The notes: generated by a model not told the origin, from the letters alone. 64,000 nucleotides of DNA from Fructilactobacillus fructivorans (GCF_001434095.1 NZ_AZDS01000005.1:1-64000), one strand, 5' to 3'; counted from the stretch's first letter, positions 33,541 through 45,900 are shown. Numbers and translations are program-made.

Positions 33541-34916
33541 TATTTACCTCGTTCTAGTACGGTCACGCTTTCAACGTGAGGTGTCTGTGGAAACTGATCA
33601 ACTGGTTGAACGGGTTGTTTAATCTCATAACCACCATCGATCAATGCCTGACAGTCTCTTACCAAAGTAGCAGGATTACACGATACATAAACCAGTCGCT
33701 CTGGCTTCATTTCTAAGACGCTTTAGATAAAAGTAGGGTCAATTCCTTTGCGTGGAGGATCAACTACTACAACGTTGGGTCTAATCCCTTCATCAGCCCA
33801 CTTCTTCATTTGATCTTCTGCTTTAGCAATTACAAAGGTAGCATTATCAATCTGATTTAATTTAGCATTCTTTCTAGCATCCTCGATTGCCTCAGAAACA
33901 ACGTCTACCCCATAAACATGTTTCACCTTAGGTGCCATTGCCAAGGAAATGGTTCCAATCCCACAGTAAGCATCAACAACTACGTCATCCTTTGATAACT
34001 GGGCTTTGTCAATGGCTAATGAGTAGAGCTTTTCGGTTTGAATTGGATTAACTTGATAAAATGACATTGGTGAAATCAAGAATTTGGTATCTAATAATTC
34101 ATCTTCAATGTAAGCTTTTCCTGCCAACAAAACATTCTTATCCCCCATCAAACGATTTCCGTGGGAATCATTAACGTTCTGGATTAGGCTATCCAAGTCT
34201 GGTAGTTTGCTTTGAATTGCTTTAATAATGTCCTCTTTATGAGGAAGGTTCTTACCATTAGTAACTAAAACGACCATCATTTCATGAGTAGCTCGTCCAT
34301 AGCGAACCATGATATTTCGAATGCAGCCCTTATGAGTAACTTCATTGTACGCACTGACATGATAATCTCTTAAAATATCACGAACTTTAATAATAGCCTC
34401 ATCGATATGCGGATCCTGAATGTAAAAGTCTTCAATTGGAATTAAATCATGACTATGGCGGCGATAGAAACCAGTTTCCAACTTACCATTAATTTTTCGA
34501 ACCGGGATCTGAGCCTTATTACGATACTTCGATGGATTATCCATTCCAATCGTTGGTGCCACTTGAACGTCCAGATGAGCCTTGTTAAATAACTCTTTAA
34601 TCTGATGTTGTTTAAACTCTAACTGTTTAGGATAAGCAAGATGCTGTAATGGCGCAATCCCAGACTGTGTAAAGCGTCGATCAATTGCCTGAACTCGATC
34701 TGGACTAGCTTTAATGATCTTTCCCAATTTTCCAAAGGCAAAATTCTTCTTAACTTTAAGAATCTTCACTTGGACTCTTTCCCCTGGTAGGGCATCTTCA
34801 ATAAAAATAGGAAAATCAGAAACCTTAGCGACTCCCATCCCTTGATAAGTTAGATCGATCACATCGACTTCTAATTCCTCATTTTTCTGTACTGGGGCTT
34901 CCCTTTTAATCCTCAT
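33540..34916 (-). pseudogene. rlmD: 23S rRNA (uracil-C5)-methyltransferase, RlmD/RlmCD type, interrupted by in-frame TAA
   Basis: The locus encodes a full 458-codon TrmA-superfamily rRNA methyltransferase apart from one stop codon. An N-terminal TRAM domain (about 12-70), a SAM motif VVDAYCGIGTISLAMAP near 306 and DPPRKG (386-391) are intact. Then codon 398 is TAA (33725-33723). Past it the same frame continues without a break: [20 protein letters not shown], the [16 protein letters not shown] segment and a final stop at 33542-33540. The catalytic cysteine (SCNP, codon 413) lies after the premature stop, so the 397-aa product should be inactive. A single first-base change (for example GAA or CAA to TAA) explains it. 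Start ATG with AAGGAG upstream. Alternatives: base-call error or a recent mutation; programmed read-through is less likely. Confidence 0.85.
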
Positions 34917-34929
34917 CTGTTCTCCTTAC

Positions 34930-34960
34930 TAAAAAGTTTTGCCGAATCCCGGCAAAACTT
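34930..34960 (-). terminator. dagK terminator
   Basis: Stem AAGTTTTGCCG (34934-34944) with CGGCAAAACTT (34950-34960), followed on the minus strand by TTTAG. It overlaps the dagK stop and lies 17 bases before rlmD begins. Confidence 0.82.
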
Positions 34961-35978
34961 ATTTTTCACTATCTGATGGAAGTTCATCAACCTTTTTGAC
35001 AAACTTCTTTTCAGCATTTTTTACCTGAGGAGCCACACTAGATGACTCACTAATGTCGTCCGTCTTAAGATTAGAGTAAATACTAATCCGTTGCTTTAAA
35101 TCAACAAACTTCATCGGTGCATCTCCACCATACTCTCCATCAAGGTTAATCTGAAGACGACTTTCATCCTCAGGAAATGCTTCAAACGTATTGGTCTTCT
35201 TGTATATGATTCTTGGATCATCAATGTGTCGACCACCATTAAAAGCTTTCGCAATTAGTTGTAACATCTCAACTAAATTACCAGTTTTAACAATGATCAT
35301 GGTAAATTTACCATCATCCATGGCCGCATTGGGGACAATTTGTTCGAAACCGCCCACAGAATTAGTCATAGCTAAAAAAAACATTGATGCTTTTCCACGA
35401 TATTCTCCACCATCGTACTTTAAATGCATTGGAACTGGCTTAACGTTAGGCAGCATTTCTGCTCCTTTTACCAAGTATGCTAAATAACCAAAAATGGTTT
35501 TTAAATCAGACGGAACGTTATAAGTGAGTTCTGTCATAAAGCCACCAGCTGCAATGTTAATGAAATAATTAGTAATCTCATCATTGTAGGCTTTGCCAAC
35601 ATCCATTTTTGAAACGTTACCCTTAGTGATCACCCGTGCTGCTTCCACATAATCATCTCTTGGAATGTGTAATGCCCGTGCAAAATCATTGGTAGTTCCA
35701 GCTGGAATAATCCCTAATTCTGGTCGATAGTCAAGGGGAGCAATTCCATTAATTACTTCGTTAATGGTGCCATCTCCACCAGCCGCTACGATGAGGTCAA
35801 ATCCTTCCTTTGAAGCACGAGTCGCTTCATCTCGAGCTGAATGTGGTTTTGGCGTAGTCGCAAAAGCACTGGCTTCATATCCACCATTTTCCAAAACATT
35901 TAAAATATTAACCAACTGCGGTTTTAACATTTCACGTCCAGACGTTGGATTGTAGATTACTCGTGCTTTTTTGACCAT
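34959..35978 (-). CDS. dagK: Diacylglycerol kinase DagK
   Basis: Soluble lipid kinase (DgkB type) that returns diacylglycerol to phosphatidic acid. In LTA-making bacteria it recycles the diacylglycerol released by LtaS, which links it to the operon at 235-5585. 339 residues. Motifs: RVIYNPTSGRE near 6, catalytic AAGGDGTINEVINGI near 64-78, GIIPAGTTNDFAR near 88 and LQINLDGEYGG near 278. The last 35 residues are a charged Ser/Lys/Asp-rich tail. The start is 12 bases after the gatB stop, so it closes the gatCAB operon. Confidence 0.93.
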   Translation of the reverse strand: MVKKARVIYNPTSGREMLKPQLVNILNVLENGGYEASAFATTPKPHSARDEATRASKEGFDLIVAAGGDGTINEVINGIAPLDYRPELGIIPAGTTNDFARALHIPRDDYVEAARVITKGNVSKMDVGKAYNDEITNYFINIAAGGFMTELTYNVPSDLKTIFGYLAYLVKGAEMLPNVKPVPMHLKYDGGEYRGKASMFFLAMTNSVGGFEQIVPNAAMDDGKFTMIIVKTGNLVEMLQLIAKAFNGGRHIDDPRIIYKKTNTFEAFPEDESRLQINLDGEYGGDAPMKFVDLKQRISIYSNLKTDDISESSSVAPQVKNAEKKFVKKVDELPSDSEK

Positions 35979-35990
35979 TCTTACCTCACC

Positions 35991-37412
35991 TTATTTATCT
36001 AAAGAACCTTTCAATAATTTGTTTACAACTTGCGGATTAGCTTGTCCATGAGTTTGCTTCATAATTTGTCCAACCAAGTACCCTACGGCACGATCCTTGC
36101 CATTATGATAGTCATCAACAGATTGTTGATTATCATTTAAAACGCCATCGATAATTGGTTGTAACTTTTTCGGATCAGATAGTTGAACCAATCCCTTTTC
36201 TTCAACGAATTGCTTAGGGTCTTTACCTTTCGTAACCGCCTTGAAAACTTTTTTGGCCATTTTACTTGAGATGGTATCATCCATAATCATTTTGATCATT
36301 GTTGCCATTGCTTCAGGAGTAATTTTAGTGTCTTCCAAATTAGTCTGATTATCATTTAAGTAAGCATTAACGTTATCCTGAAGATAGTTAGCTGCTAACT
36401 TTGGATCAGCACCCAATTCAACCATTTTATCATAAAAATCAGACATTTCTTTCGTCTGAGTAATGACCATCGCATCGTAGTCAGTGACGCCAAGTTGATT
36501 AACGTAACGATCACGACGTTTGGCTGGCATCTCTGGCATTGAATCTTTTAATTCATCAATCCATTCATCCGAAATACTTAAAGTTGGTAAATCCGGTTCT
36601 GGGAAGTAACGATAATCATCTTTACCTTCCTTAACTCGCATTAACTCTGTTTTACCATTTGTTTCATCAAATCGTCTGGTCTCAGAATTAATCTCACCGC
36701 CAGCCATTAGAACCTGTTGTTGTCGTTGTTCTTCGTATTCAAGTGCTTTCTTTACGTAATTAAACGAATTCAGGTTCTTTAATTCGACCTTCTGACCTAA
36801 TTTCTTACTTCCAATAGGACGAATTGAAACGTTAACGTCAACCCGCATTGATCCTTCTTCCATTTTCACATCAGAAATTCCTGTGAATTGGATTCGTTGT
36901 CTTAATCCTTCCAGATAATCATATGCTTGTTGGGGAGTAGACATATCTGGTTTTGAAACAATTTCAATTAACGGGGTTCCCTGACGGTTCAGATCAACGT
37001 AAGAATATTTTTGTTCATGAGTATTCTTACCGGCATCTTCCTCAATGTGCATTTCTTCAATCCCAATTTTTTTCTTCCCATTCTTGGTATCAACCTCAAT
37101 CCAACCATCTCTGGCAGTAGGTGTATCATTCTGAGTTACCTGGTAACCCTTGGGATTATCGGGATAGAAGTAGTTTTTTCGATCAAAATGAGGATGTCTT
37201 TCAATCTTCGCATGTAAAGCCAAGGCTGCCGTAATTCCATCGGCAACCACTTGCTTGTTAACAACTGGAAGCGTTCCAGGATAACCCCAATCAATCACGT
37301 TCGTATTACTATTTGGTTCATCCCCAAATTGGGCAGCTGATGGACTATAAATTTTTGAATTGGTTTTAAGTTCAATATGAACTTCTAGACCAATGGTAGT
37401 TTCAAAATTCAT
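35991..37412 (-). CDS. gatB: Asp-tRNA(Asn)/Glu-tRNA(Gln) amidotransferase subunit B
   Basis: Subunit of the GatCAB complex that converts misacylated Glu-tRNA(Gln) (and Asp-tRNA(Asn)) to the correct amide form. GatB activates the carboxylate and binds the tRNA. 473 residues. Visible are the [13 protein letters not shown] start, [13 protein letters not shown] near 93, HIEEDAGKN near 123, [11 protein letters not shown] near 142, [16 protein letters not shown] near 183, and a C-terminal YqeY-like tail domain with [20 protein letters not shown]. Two bases separate it from gatA. Confidence 0.97.
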   Translation of the reverse strand: MNFETTIGLEVHIELKTNSKIYSPSAAQFGDEPNSNTNVIDWGYPGTLPVVNKQVVADGITAALALHAKIERHPHFDRKNYFYPDNPKGYQVTQNDTPTARDGWIEVDTKNGKKKIGIEEMHIEEDAGKNTHEQKYSYVDLNRQGTPLIEIVSKPDMSTPQQAYDYLEGLRQRIQFTGISDVKMEEGSMRVDVNVSIRPIGSKKLGQKVELKNLNSFNYVKKALEYEEQRQQQVLMAGGEINSETRRFDETNGKTELMRVKEGKDDYRYFPEPDLPTLSISDEWIDELKDSMPEMPAKRRDRYVNQLGVTDYDAMVITQTKEMSDFYDKMVELGADPKLAANYLQDNVNAYLNDNQTNLEDTKITPEAMATMIKMIMDDTISSKMAKKVFKAVTKGKDPKQFVEEKGLVQLSDPKKLQPIIDGVLNDNQQSVDDYHNGKDRAVGYLVGQIMKQTHGQANPQVVNKLLKGSLDK

Positions 37413-37414
37413 AA

Positions 37415-38869
37415 TTATTTACCTCCCATCTTAGGTGTCTGTTTATGGAAATCAGTATTTTGTTCAAAAGCATATCCAGCTTTATAAATAGTACTTTCAT
37501 CAAAGGGTTTCCCCATTAATTGCATTCCAATTGGTAAACTATTACTAAAACCAGCAATTTGTGACATCGCTGGAACTCCTGCCATGTTAGCAGGAATAGT
37601 TAAAATATCATTCATGTACATTTCAATTGGATCCTGATCTTCAACCCCAATGGTAAAGGCCGTAACTCGTGATGTTGGACTTAAAATTAAATCATGGTCG
37701 GCAAAAACCTTTTTAAAATCATTAATGATCAAAGTCCGAATTTTAGCAGCTTGTTTGTAGTACTTGTCAACGTTGTCGTATGAAAGAGATAGTGTTCCTA
37801 ACATGATTCGACGCTTAACCTCATCACCAAAACCTTCAGATCGGGATTTGATGTATAACTCATCTAATGTTTTTGCATCAGAAGCTCGATATCCATAACG
37901 AATTCCATCAAATCGCTCTAAGTTAGATGAAGCTTCGGCGGTCTGTAAAGCATTATATGCGGTAACCCCATACTTTGAATTAGGCATTGAGACCCAATCA
38001 ACCTGAGCACCTAACTTTTTAAAGGTTTCAGCCGCATTTTGAATTGCCTCAGAAACATCTGGAGCTAGTTTATTAACATATTCTTTAGGAATCCCGATTT
38101 TCATTCCCTTTACACCATCTTGAATGTGTTCGGTAAAATCAGGAACTTCCTTTTCAGAACTGGTAGAATCATGATCATCATGTCCCGAAATTGCATTTAA
38201 CACTAACGCATTATCAAAAACATTTTTAGTTAAAGGACCAATTTGATCAAAACTAGATGCCATTGCGATCAATCCCCAACGGGAAACGCGACCGTAAGTT
38301 GGTTTCATTCCTACAATCCCCGTGAAGGAAGCAGGTTGTCTGATTGAACCACCGGTATCCGATCCAAGTGCAACTGGAACCTCTCCAGAAGCAACCGCTG
38401 CAGCTGATCCACCAGATGAACCACCGGGCACCTTACTGTAATCCCATGGATTATGGGTAGTTTTAAAAGCGGAGTTTTCGGTTGAACTTCCCATTGCAAA
38501 CTCATCCATGTTGGTTTTCCCAACGTTAATTGATCCTAAGTCTGAAAGTTTTTTAGCTACCGTAGCATCATAAATTGATGTGAAATTTTTCAACATATTT
38601 GATGAAGCAGTGGTTGGCAGTTCTTTAGTAACGATGTTGTCCTTTAAAGCTAATGGAATTCCATCCAGGATATTATTAGCATCGATCCCACGTGCATCAA
38701 CTGCTTTAGCATCTTCTAAGGCCCGATCATTTAAGTTATTAAAAGCTTCAATCTCTTGATCGGTATCCTTAATGTTACTCAGAGTGCCCTTAACTAGATC
38801 AACAGCTGAAATTTCTTTGTTTACCAACATTTGATGAAGTGAGTTGAGGTCCTTGTTTAAATAATTCAT
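37415..38869 (-). CDS. gatA: Asp-tRNA(Asn)/Glu-tRNA(Gln) amidotransferase subunit A
   Basis: Glutaminase subunit of GatCAB, which releases ammonia from glutamine and passes it to GatB. 484 residues, amidase-signature family. The catalytic Ser-Ser-Lys triad is complete: Lys76 in LALKDNI, Ser151 in [11 protein letters not shown] and Ser175 in [11 protein letters not shown]. The start codon overlaps the gatC stop by one base (TAATG), indicating translational coupling. Confidence 0.97.
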   Translation of the reverse strand: MNYLNKDLNSLHQMLVNKEISAVDLVKGTLSNIKDTDQEIEAFNNLNDRALEDAKAVDARGIDANNILDGIPLALKDNIVTKELPTTASSNMLKNFTSIYDATVAKKLSDLGSINVGKTNMDEFAMGSSTENSAFKTTHNPWDYSKVPGGSSGGSAAAVASGEVPVALGSDTGGSIRQPASFTGIVGMKPTYGRVSRWGLIAMASSFDQIGPLTKNVFDNALVLNAISGHDDHDSTSSEKEVPDFTEHIQDGVKGMKIGIPKEYVNKLAPDVSEAIQNAAETFKKLGAQVDWVSMPNSKYGVTAYNALQTAEASSNLERFDGIRYGYRASDAKTLDELYIKSRSEGFGDEVKRRIMLGTLSLSYDNVDKYYKQAAKIRTLIINDFKKVFADHDLILSPTSRVTAFTIGVEDQDPIEMYMNDILTIPANMAGVPAMSQIAGFSNSLPIGMQLMGKPFDESTIYKAGYAFEQNTDFHKQTPKMGGK

Positions 38870-39177
38870 TATTCATCCTCACTTTCATCAATAATTGCAG
38901 GAACTTTAATTAAACCATCAGAAGTATCAGGTGCATTCTTCAATAATGCATCTCGCTCGCCCCAATCCTCTGCGATATCTTTTCTAGTAACGTTGATTTG
39001 ATCCGTTACGGTGTAGGTTGGCTCAACTCCAGTTGTATCCACCTTTTCCAGTGTATCCAACATTTTCAACAGATCATTTAATTGTTGGGTAAATTCAGGT
39101 AATTCTGCTTGTTTTAACTCAAGTTTAGCTAACCCAGCAATGTGTTGAGTTTGCTCTTCGGTAATTTTATCAGCCAT
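38869..39177 (-). CDS. gatC: Asp-tRNA(Asn)/Glu-tRNA(Gln) amidotransferase subunit C
   Basis: Small belt subunit (102 aa) that holds GatA and GatB together. The N-terminal helix EQTQHIAGLAKLEL (near 8-21) and the family segment VDTTGVEPTYTV near 45-56 are clear, and the C-terminal half wraps the partners. First gene of the gatC-gatA-gatB-dagK run, 23 bases after camS, with which it is probably co-transcribed. Confidence 0.95.
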   Translation of the reverse strand: MADKITEEQTQHIAGLAKLELKQAELPEFTQQLNDLLKMLDTLEKVDTTGVEPTYTVTDQINVTRKDIAEDWGERDALLKNAPDTSDGLIKVPAIIDESEDE

Positions 39178-39200
39178 TTTATCCCCTCTTTTACTAAATT

Positions 39201-40319
39201 TTAATAACTATTAAATACGTGCGAACTAAAGGTCTTTCCACCAGAGTTTCGATTCAAAAAGCTTTGGATTCCATCCGTTGATTTAACGGTAATATCAATT
39301 GGCACGTTAGCAGGTAAATACTTCTGTGCCGCATTCTGTAGGTACTGAGTAAAGCTAATGATCTCAGTCTGACTATAGAATTGGGTCGTAATGTTAATGT
39401 GCATCCCTTGTAATTGCTTTCCCTTATACTGAGCTTGAGCCGTAATTCCACTTAAGTTAGGGAAAAAGTTTTGAATTTGGGATTTAAATTGATTAAACGC
39501 CGATAAATCATTGGTATTAGGACCCTTTGAACCATCTGCAATTGGGAAAACGTACGATTTTTCATTAATGGGTTTCCATGAATTGACAGAGGTGGTGCCA
39601 GGATTATTAACAGACGAAGCAAAGAAATTACCACCCGTTAAACTATCATTGGGTGCTTGCTTGTATAAAGCAATAACGATGGGAATATTCTTTAACTCTT
39701 TATTCTGTCTCAAACGTTTAAGAATGGTATTAGCCATTTCTTTTCCTTGTTTTTCAACCACATCGTCTGGAATCTTTTGCTGATACTGACTCCCATATTT
39801 TTGTTTCGTGTAATAATAAACTGAATTAATTCCCAGTCCAATTGTCATGCCTTTCATGGTTGTTTTATTGCCATCAGGAACTAAGAAATCTTGTTCGTCA
39901 ATCTGTTGAAGATACATTGGGGTAACTTTTCCCTTTTGCTGACTAGGATTAAGCCCCTCCGGATTTTGTTTCGACTTTCTATCAAGCCACTTTTCAGTCG
40001 TATCAGTAGAGATATACTGACCCTCTTGAAAAACGTACTTATTCGTCGAAAAATTTTGTTTAGAAATCCCAAGTAACCCATTCTGGAATCCCTTTAAATT
40101 AAATTGATTATCATTTTGTTGAATATCAACTCCACGTGATTTGCTGGTCTGATAATGACCATCTTTAATGACACCCTGGTAGTTCTTGCCGCCGGCTTGA
40201 CCGGTCAGCTGTGTATTCTTATTACTTGTAGTACCAGCACTTTTATTATTACTGCTGCCACACGCTACTAGCAACAATGCACTGGCTGCCACCATTAAAA
40301 TTACTTTTAAGCGTTTCAA
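39201..40319 (-). CDS. camS: CamS family sex pheromone-type lipoprotein
   Basis: 372-residue surface lipoprotein. The signal peptide runs from a basic LKRLK start through a hydrophobic core to the lipobox LLVAC, with Cys20 as the lipidated residue and a Gly/Ser/Asn linker after it. The mature part shows the CamS features GMTIGLGINSVYYY and VPIDITVKSTDGIQSFL. In enterococci a similar signal peptide is the source of a sex pheromone peptide; here no pheromone role is implied. The TTG at 40319 is chosen because GGAGGAG lies 6 bases upstream and it gives a textbook signal peptide; longer starts would put a hydrophilic extension in front. Placed between ligA and gatC as in many lactobacilli. Confidence 0.9.
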   Translation of the reverse strand: MKRLKVILMVAASALLLVACGSSNNKSAGTTSNKNTQLTGQAGGKNYQGVIKDGHYQTSKSRGVDIQQNDNQFNLKGFQNGLLGISKQNFSTNKYVFQEGQYISTDTTEKWLDRKSKQNPEGLNPSQQKGKVTPMYLQQIDEQDFLVPDGNKTTMKGMTIGLGINSVYYYTKQKYGSQYQQKIPDDVVEKQGKEMANTILKRLRQNKELKNIPIVIALYKQAPNDSLTGGNFFASSVNNPGTTSVNSWKPINEKSYVFPIADGSKGPNTNDLSAFNQFKSQIQNFFPNLSGITAQAQYKGKQLQGMHINITTQFYSQTEIISFTQYLQNAAQKYLPANVPIDITVKSTDGIQSFLNRNSGGKTFSSHVFNSY

Positions 40320-40338
40320 CTTAAACTCCTCCGCCTTC

Positions 40339-42390
<2,052 letters not shown>

Positions 42391-42393
42391 TTA

Positions 42394-44646
42394 TTAAATT
42401 TTTGATATTGGTGCAAAGGCCGCTAACAAACGCTTGATGCCTTTTTCTGGGAAGGCAATATCAAGTTCCATGTCTTCACCAGTTCCATTAATTTTGACAA
42501 CTGTTCCAGTTCCCCATGCTTTATGCTTAACCTTATCGCCAATGTTCCAAACTTTCTTATCAGCTCCAGTTCCCTTAGGCTTCTCAACTCGTTGAGTCGG
42601 ACGATGATAAGGTTCACTGAAAGCCCGATTAGTTCTTCGATTATATTCACTACTCTTATCAAACGGCGTTTTCGGTCCAGTGGGGATGGAACTTTCATTA
42701 TCGAGCACACTCGAATCAATCTCATCCATAAAGCGAGATTCAGGATTGTTTTGCATCCTACCATACAACATTCGTGAATACGCATTGGTCATATAGAGCT
42801 TCTTTTGCGCCCGAGTAATGCCAACATATGCTAATCGACGTTCTTCCTCTAATTCATCTTCTTTTTCGGTTGCTCGACTCAGCGGGAAAATTCCCTCTTC
42901 CATCCCGACCATGAAAACAACCGGAAATTCTAGTCCCTTAGCAGCATGAAGGGTCATTAAGGTAACCTGTTTAGTTGACTCATCAACATCATCTTGTGCT
43001 GACACAAGCGCTAAATCAGCTAAAAAATCAGTCAAACGACTGTCACTATTACCCGTGTCCTCATCATACTTAATATCGGCATCCTTAGTAACCGAAAGAA
43101 ACTCTTCGATATTCTCAATTCGGGTCTGTGATTCTAACGAATTGGTTTTCTTAAGGTCGGCCATATAGCCTGACTGATCTAAGATCGTCTGGGTAATTTC
43201 GGTCACCGACATATCCTTTTGCTTTGATTGCACATTTGCAATCACATTTGCAAAGCTGGCAATGGCGTTTCTAGCACGACTAGGAAGATTGTTAGCTAAA
43301 TTAACGTTTTTAGCAGCCTCTAACAGACTCCATCCGTTATCCCTGGCAAAATCTCTTAACTTTTCAACACTAGAATTGCCAATTCCACGTTTAGGAACAT
43401 TGATAACCCGTTCAAAACTAAGGGAATCGCTTGGATTAGCCACTAAAGTTAGGTAAGAAAGAATGTCACGAATTTCCTTTCGGTCATAGAATTTATGACC
43501 CCCAACCATCGTATAAGGAATATTTGATTTCAAAAACGTCTCTTCAATCACCCGTGACTGCGCGTTAGTTCGATACAAAACGGCAAAATCATTATAAGAA
43601 TAATGATTTTTCTGAACTTCTTCTTTAATCTTAGAAACTACATAGTGAGCTTCGCTAGCTTCACTTTGAGCTCGATAGTATGTAACCTTATCGCCTGTTT
43701 CATTTTCTGTCCAAAGATTCTTATCTTTTCGTTCAGCATTGTTTTGAATAACGTCGTTTGCTGCATTCAAAATATTCTTAGTTGATCGATAATTTTGTTC
43801 CAATTTGACAACATAGGCATTTTTATAATCGTTCTCAAAATCCAAAATATTATTCATGTTAGCTCCACGCCAACCATAAATACTTTGATCAGCATCACCT
43901 ACTACACATAAATTCTGGTACTTTTTTGCAAGCATTGATACTAATTTGTACTGGGCCTCATTAGTATCCTGATATTCATCAACGTGAATATAATGAAATT
44001 TATCCTGATAATAGTTCAAAATCTCTGGGTACTGTTCAAATAATCTAATGGTTAACATGATTAGATCATCAAAATCAACTGCTTGATTTTCTTGAAGCCG
44101 CTTCTGATACTCTGCATAGACGTTGCCCACTACCTCTTCAAAGGGATTACTAGTAGAATGAGTCTTCTTGTAATCTTGAGGAGTCTGAAGGTTATTTTTA
44201 GCGTTTGAAATTGCTCCCAAGATAGCTCTTGGATCATTCTTCTTGGGATCTAAATCAAGATCCTTTAAGATTCGTTTCACAAGTGTTTTTTGTTCTCCAG
44301 AATCCGTAATTGAAAAAGCTCGATTGTACCCAAGCTTATCGATGTCTCTTCTTAGAATTCGCACTCCTAGAGCATGGAACGTTGAAACCCAAACGTCATC
44401 GCCGCCTACGCCAAGTAATTTACTAACTCGTTCTTTCATTTCACGAGCAGCCTTATTGGTAAAGGTAATTGCCAAAATATTCCATGGCATTACCCCCTTT
44501 TCTTCAATCAGGTACGCAATTCGATGAGTCAAGACTCGCGTTTTTCCACTGCCTGCTCCTGCCATAATCAAAAGCGGACCTTCCGTTTGCTCTACAGCTT
44601 CTTGTTGCTTATCATTCATCGTTTTTAATAGGTCTGTTTTTGACAC
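42394..44646 (-). CDS. pcrA: ATP-dependent DNA helicase PcrA (UvrD family)
   Basis: 3'-5' DNA helicase needed for plasmid replication, repair and removal of RecA filaments. 750 residues. Superfamily 1 motifs: MNDKQQEAV (Q motif), IMAGAGSGKTRVLTHR (I), AITFTNKAAREMKERV (Ia), HVDEYQDTNEAQY (II), VGDADQSIYGWRGAN (III), LEQNYRSTKNI (IV), TLMTLHAAKGLEFPVVFMVG (V) and RRLAYVGITRAQ (VI). A C-terminal Tudor-like segment (WNIGDKVKHKAWGTGTV) binds RNA polymerase in homologues. The GTG at 44646 gives the usual SKTDLL start, with AAGGA 9 bases upstream; a TTG three codons earlier is less well spaced. Confidence 0.96.
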   Translation of the reverse strand: MSKTDLLKTMNDKQQEAVEQTEGPLLIMAGAGSGKTRVLTHRIAYLIEEKGVMPWNILAITFTNKAAREMKERVSKLLGVGGDDVWVSTFHALGVRILRRDIDKLGYNRAFSITDSGEQKTLVKRILKDLDLDPKKNDPRAILGAISNAKNNLQTPQDYKKTHSTSNPFEEVVGNVYAEYQKRLQENQAVDFDDLIMLTIRLFEQYPEILNYYQDKFHYIHVDEYQDTNEAQYKLVSMLAKKYQNLCVVGDADQSIYGWRGANMNNILDFENDYKNAYVVKLEQNYRSTKNILNAANDVIQNNAERKDKNLWTENETGDKVTYYRAQSEASEAHYVVSKIKEEVQKNHYSYNDFAVLYRTNAQSRVIEETFLKSNIPYTMVGGHKFYDRKEIRDILSYLTLVANPSDSLSFERVINVPKRGIGNSSVEKLRDFARDNGWSLLEAAKNVNLANNLPSRARNAIASFANVIANVQSKQKDMSVTEITQTILDQSGYMADLKKTNSLESQTRIENIEEFLSVTKDADIKYDEDTGNSDSRLTDFLADLALVSAQDDVDESTKQVTLMTLHAAKGLEFPVVFMVGMEEGIFPLSRATEKEDELEEERRLAYVGITRAQKKLYMTNAYSRMLYGRMQNNPESRFMDEIDSSVLDNESSIPTGPKTPFDKSSEYNRRTNRAFSEPYHRPTQRVEKPKGTGADKKVWNIGDKVKHKAWGTGTVVKINGTGEDMELDIAFPEKGIKRLLAAFAPISKI

Positions 44647-44682
44647 TTCAACCAATCCTTTCGCTTAATAAATCCATAATTA

Positions 44683-44691
44683 ATTATATCA
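44683..44691 (-). promoter_or_regulatory. Extended -10 promoter element for pcrA-ligA
   Basis: Minus strand TGATATAAT (44691-44683), an extended -10 with consensus TATAAT about 35 bases upstream of the pcrA start. It partly overlaps the T-tract of the upstream terminator; no strong -35. Confidence 0.5.
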
Positions 44692-44718
44692 AAATAGAGC
44701 CGACAAAATTGTCGACTC
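44690..44718 (-). terminator. Terminator after the PurK-like gene
   Basis: Minus strand stem GAGTCGACA/TGTCGGCTC (one G-U pair), 4-base loop, then TATTTTG. The T-tract is short and interrupted, so termination may be partial. Confidence 0.65.
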
Positions 44719-44737
44719 CCTCAATTTTTAATATCAT

Positions 44738-45871
44738 TTAATTCTTAGTCCAAATCCCAGTATTTACAATTCGATGAAATGCTTCTTCAACCGAATCTGT
44801 CGGAATTAAGATGACCCCAACGACGTCATTATCTCTTGCATTATTGTGATAATTAAAATAAAACTGCCAATTGGGCTGCAAAATTCGTTGCCTTAAAACC
44901 TGTTCATACTGTTTCTTGGTAAATGATCGAGAAACCACATCACTAATTTTCTTAATCTTAGCAAGTGGTAGTCCTGAAATGGCCCGAAGGTGCTGATCAT
45001 ATTCACTAATTTCGGTAGCAAGATTAAATAAGAAACCAGTGTTATTGACGGTTGGGTCAATGTTAGTAACATAAATATTGTGATCAGCGGTAACACCAAA
45101 GGAAACTTCAAACGAACCCACGTATTTCACGTTTTTACCAATTTGATTAACGATTCTTATCATTTCTTGAATGACCTTTTGATCAACCTTAGAAATATCA
45201 GTACTAGCAGTCTGAAGTACATTCCCTAAATAACTGGTTTTAACAGCGGGAAACTGCTGTAAATTGTCTTTGACCGACTTGGTGGCAATAATTGAGTATT
45301 CAGATCGATACGGAACATATGATTCCAAAATATATGGTCCCCATTTTAACATATCAGAAGCCAGAGCAATGTCATTTGATTCATTAATAACTAACTGTTG
45401 GTTATTAACCATGTGTCTTTGAATGGGCTTCAAGATTGCCGGATAGCCAATTGAATCAATCGCTTGATAAATATCTTCTAGATTAATAATCGTAACGTAG
45501 GGAGAGGTATTAACGTTAATCTGGTCAAAGAAGGCTCTTTCCATCACCCGATCCTGACTAATCTCTAAAAGAGATTCTCCCTGAGGAACATAAGTATACT
45601 TTTCAATTTCACTAATAACCTGGGGATCGATATCATTTGAAACGTAGGTAACCAGATCGCACTTCTCCGCAAATTCCCTTAAGGTATCAACGTCGTTCAT
45701 ATCACCAGTAAAGGCATAATCTGATTGACGAGCAATCTCACTATCTGAATTGGAACTATAGGTGGCAATCTTTAGCCCAGCATCACGGGCCACATTGACT
45801 AATTGGGTGCTGCTAAAATAGTCACCAATAATTCCAATTGTGCTTCCTGGGTAGAGTAATACTGAATCCAT
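44738..45871 (-). CDS. PurK-like ATP-grasp protein with divergent active site
   Basis: 377 residues, matching the layout of N5-carboxyaminoimidazole ribonucleotide synthase (PurK): a Rossmann-like start (STIGIIGDYFSSTQLVNVARDAG), an ATP-grasp core (AILKPIQRHMVNNQQLVINE near 145; YILESYVPYRSEYSII near 180) and a C-terminal domain. But the usual PurK motif GGGQLG reads GDYFSSTQL, and the catalytic strand, normally E-x-x-P-R-x-H-N-S-G, reads TNIDPTVNNTGFLF with no arginine. No purE partner or other purine gene is nearby; its neighbour is a cell wall glucosaminidase. It is therefore probably a paralogue that has changed function. GGAGG lies 7 bases before the ATG. Confidence 0.7.
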   Translation of the reverse strand: MDSVLLYPGSTIGIIGDYFSSTQLVNVARDAGLKIATYSSNSDSEIARQSDYAFTGDMNDVDTLREFAEKCDLVTYVSNDIDPQVISEIEKYTYVPQGESLLEISQDRVMERAFFDQINVNTSPYVTIINLEDIYQAIDSIGYPAILKPIQRHMVNNQQLVINESNDIALASDMLKWGPYILESYVPYRSEYSIIATKSVKDNLQQFPAVKTSYLGNVLQTASTDISKVDQKVIQEMIRIVNQIGKNVKYVGSFEVSFGVTADHNIYVTNIDPTVNNTGFLFNLATEISEYDQHLRAISGLPLAKIKKISDVVSRSFTKKQYEQVLRQRILQPNWQFYFNYHNNARDNDVVGVILIPTDSVEEAFHRIVNTGIWTKN

Positions 45872-45900
45872 AGTTTAACCTCCATAAATCTTTTGATATC

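Noticed and set aside
38869-38869. One-base overlap of gatC and gatA as a fused or broken gene
   Set aside because: TAATG overlap is ordinary coupling; the same occurs between rplO and secY at 56713.
42423-42785. 120-codon minus-strand frame inside pcrA
   Set aside because: Alternative frame of a conserved gene; no start signals.
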